7,500 nucleotides of DNA from an uncultured Formosa sp. Its GTDB lineage: Bacteria; Bacteroidota; Bacteroidia; Flavobacteriales; Flavobacteriaceae. The translations under genes and the position numbers were made by a program. The stretch is taken from positions 1-7,500 of the forward strand of contig CABXZJ010000007.1 in assembly GCA_902516685.1 (NCBI GenBank), read 5' to 3'. The notes beneath the pieces are model-generated. The model was not told the origin of the DNA. It saw only the letters and a list, made by a program, of their open reading frames with translations, and did no database searches. Positions 6,401-7,500 of the stretch are shown here, one piece after another. The stretch's first letter is position 1, and every line of letters starts with the position of its first letter.

Positions 6401-6410
6401 TTAAAAAATA

Positions 6411-7500
<1,090 letters not shown>

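Larger units (their letters stand above)
5852..6410. other. Divergent thrS/rrn control region, non-coding
   Basis: 559 bases without a gene, markedly AT-rich. It holds the minus-strand thrS promoter at its left end, two tandem plus-strand rRNA promoters in the middle, and the rRNA leader with a boxA-like site and hairpins at its right end. The part from about 5904 to 6060 has no element I can name. It contains poly-T tracts and a 14-bp AT palindrome at 5952-5965 and may act as an AT-rich upstream activating stretch for rrn P1. No ORF or tRNA is supported here. Confidence 0.85.

Overview
The window is low-GC chromosomal DNA from a member of the Bacteroidota, most likely the family Flavobacteriaceae. 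Four things support this: the 16S rRNA sequence has typical flavobacterial stretches; promoters fit the Bacteroidota TTG-N20-TAnnTTTG pattern rather than TTGACA/TATAAT; genes lack recognisable Shine-Dalgarno sequences and have A-rich upstream regions instead; and a dnaB gene is followed by the secreted protein often labelled 'asparagine synthetase B' in flavobacterial genomes. I cannot assign genus or species.

Layout. Bases 1-1289 (+) hold the 3' part of dnaB, the replicative helicase, whose N-terminus lies outside the window. After a 19-base gap, 1309-2589 (+) encodes a secreted 426-residue protein of unknown function. These two genes converge on a four-gene minus-strand translation operon, thrS-infC-rpmI-rplT (5851 down to 2669), which ends in a hairpin terminator at 2604-2632. 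The operon is read from a good Bacteroidota promoter at 5873-5903. From 5852 to 6410 lies a 559-base non-coding divergent region. It contains that thrS promoter, two tandem rRNA promoters facing the other way (P1 about 6063-6093, P2 about 6190-6220), and a leader of roughly 185 bases with a boxA-like antitermination site and several hairpins. The 16S rRNA gene starts at about 6411 (+) and runs off the window end at a point corresponding to about position 1090-1100 of E. coli 16S.

How it works together. Almost everything here serves growth and translation: threonyl-tRNA synthetase, initiation factor IF-3, two 50S subunit proteins and an rRNA operon, with thrS and rrn transcribed back to back from promoters of almost identical design. 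The points most worth attention are the apparent non-canonical AUA start of infC, the tandem rrn promoters that share an exact 18-base core and the same spacing, the near-identical core and downstream bases of the thrS promoter and rrn P2, and the secreted 'asparagine synthetase B' that is very unlikely to be an asparagine synthetase. I found no mobile element, CRISPR array, phage gene or unfamiliar multi-gene system. This is a conserved housekeeping region.
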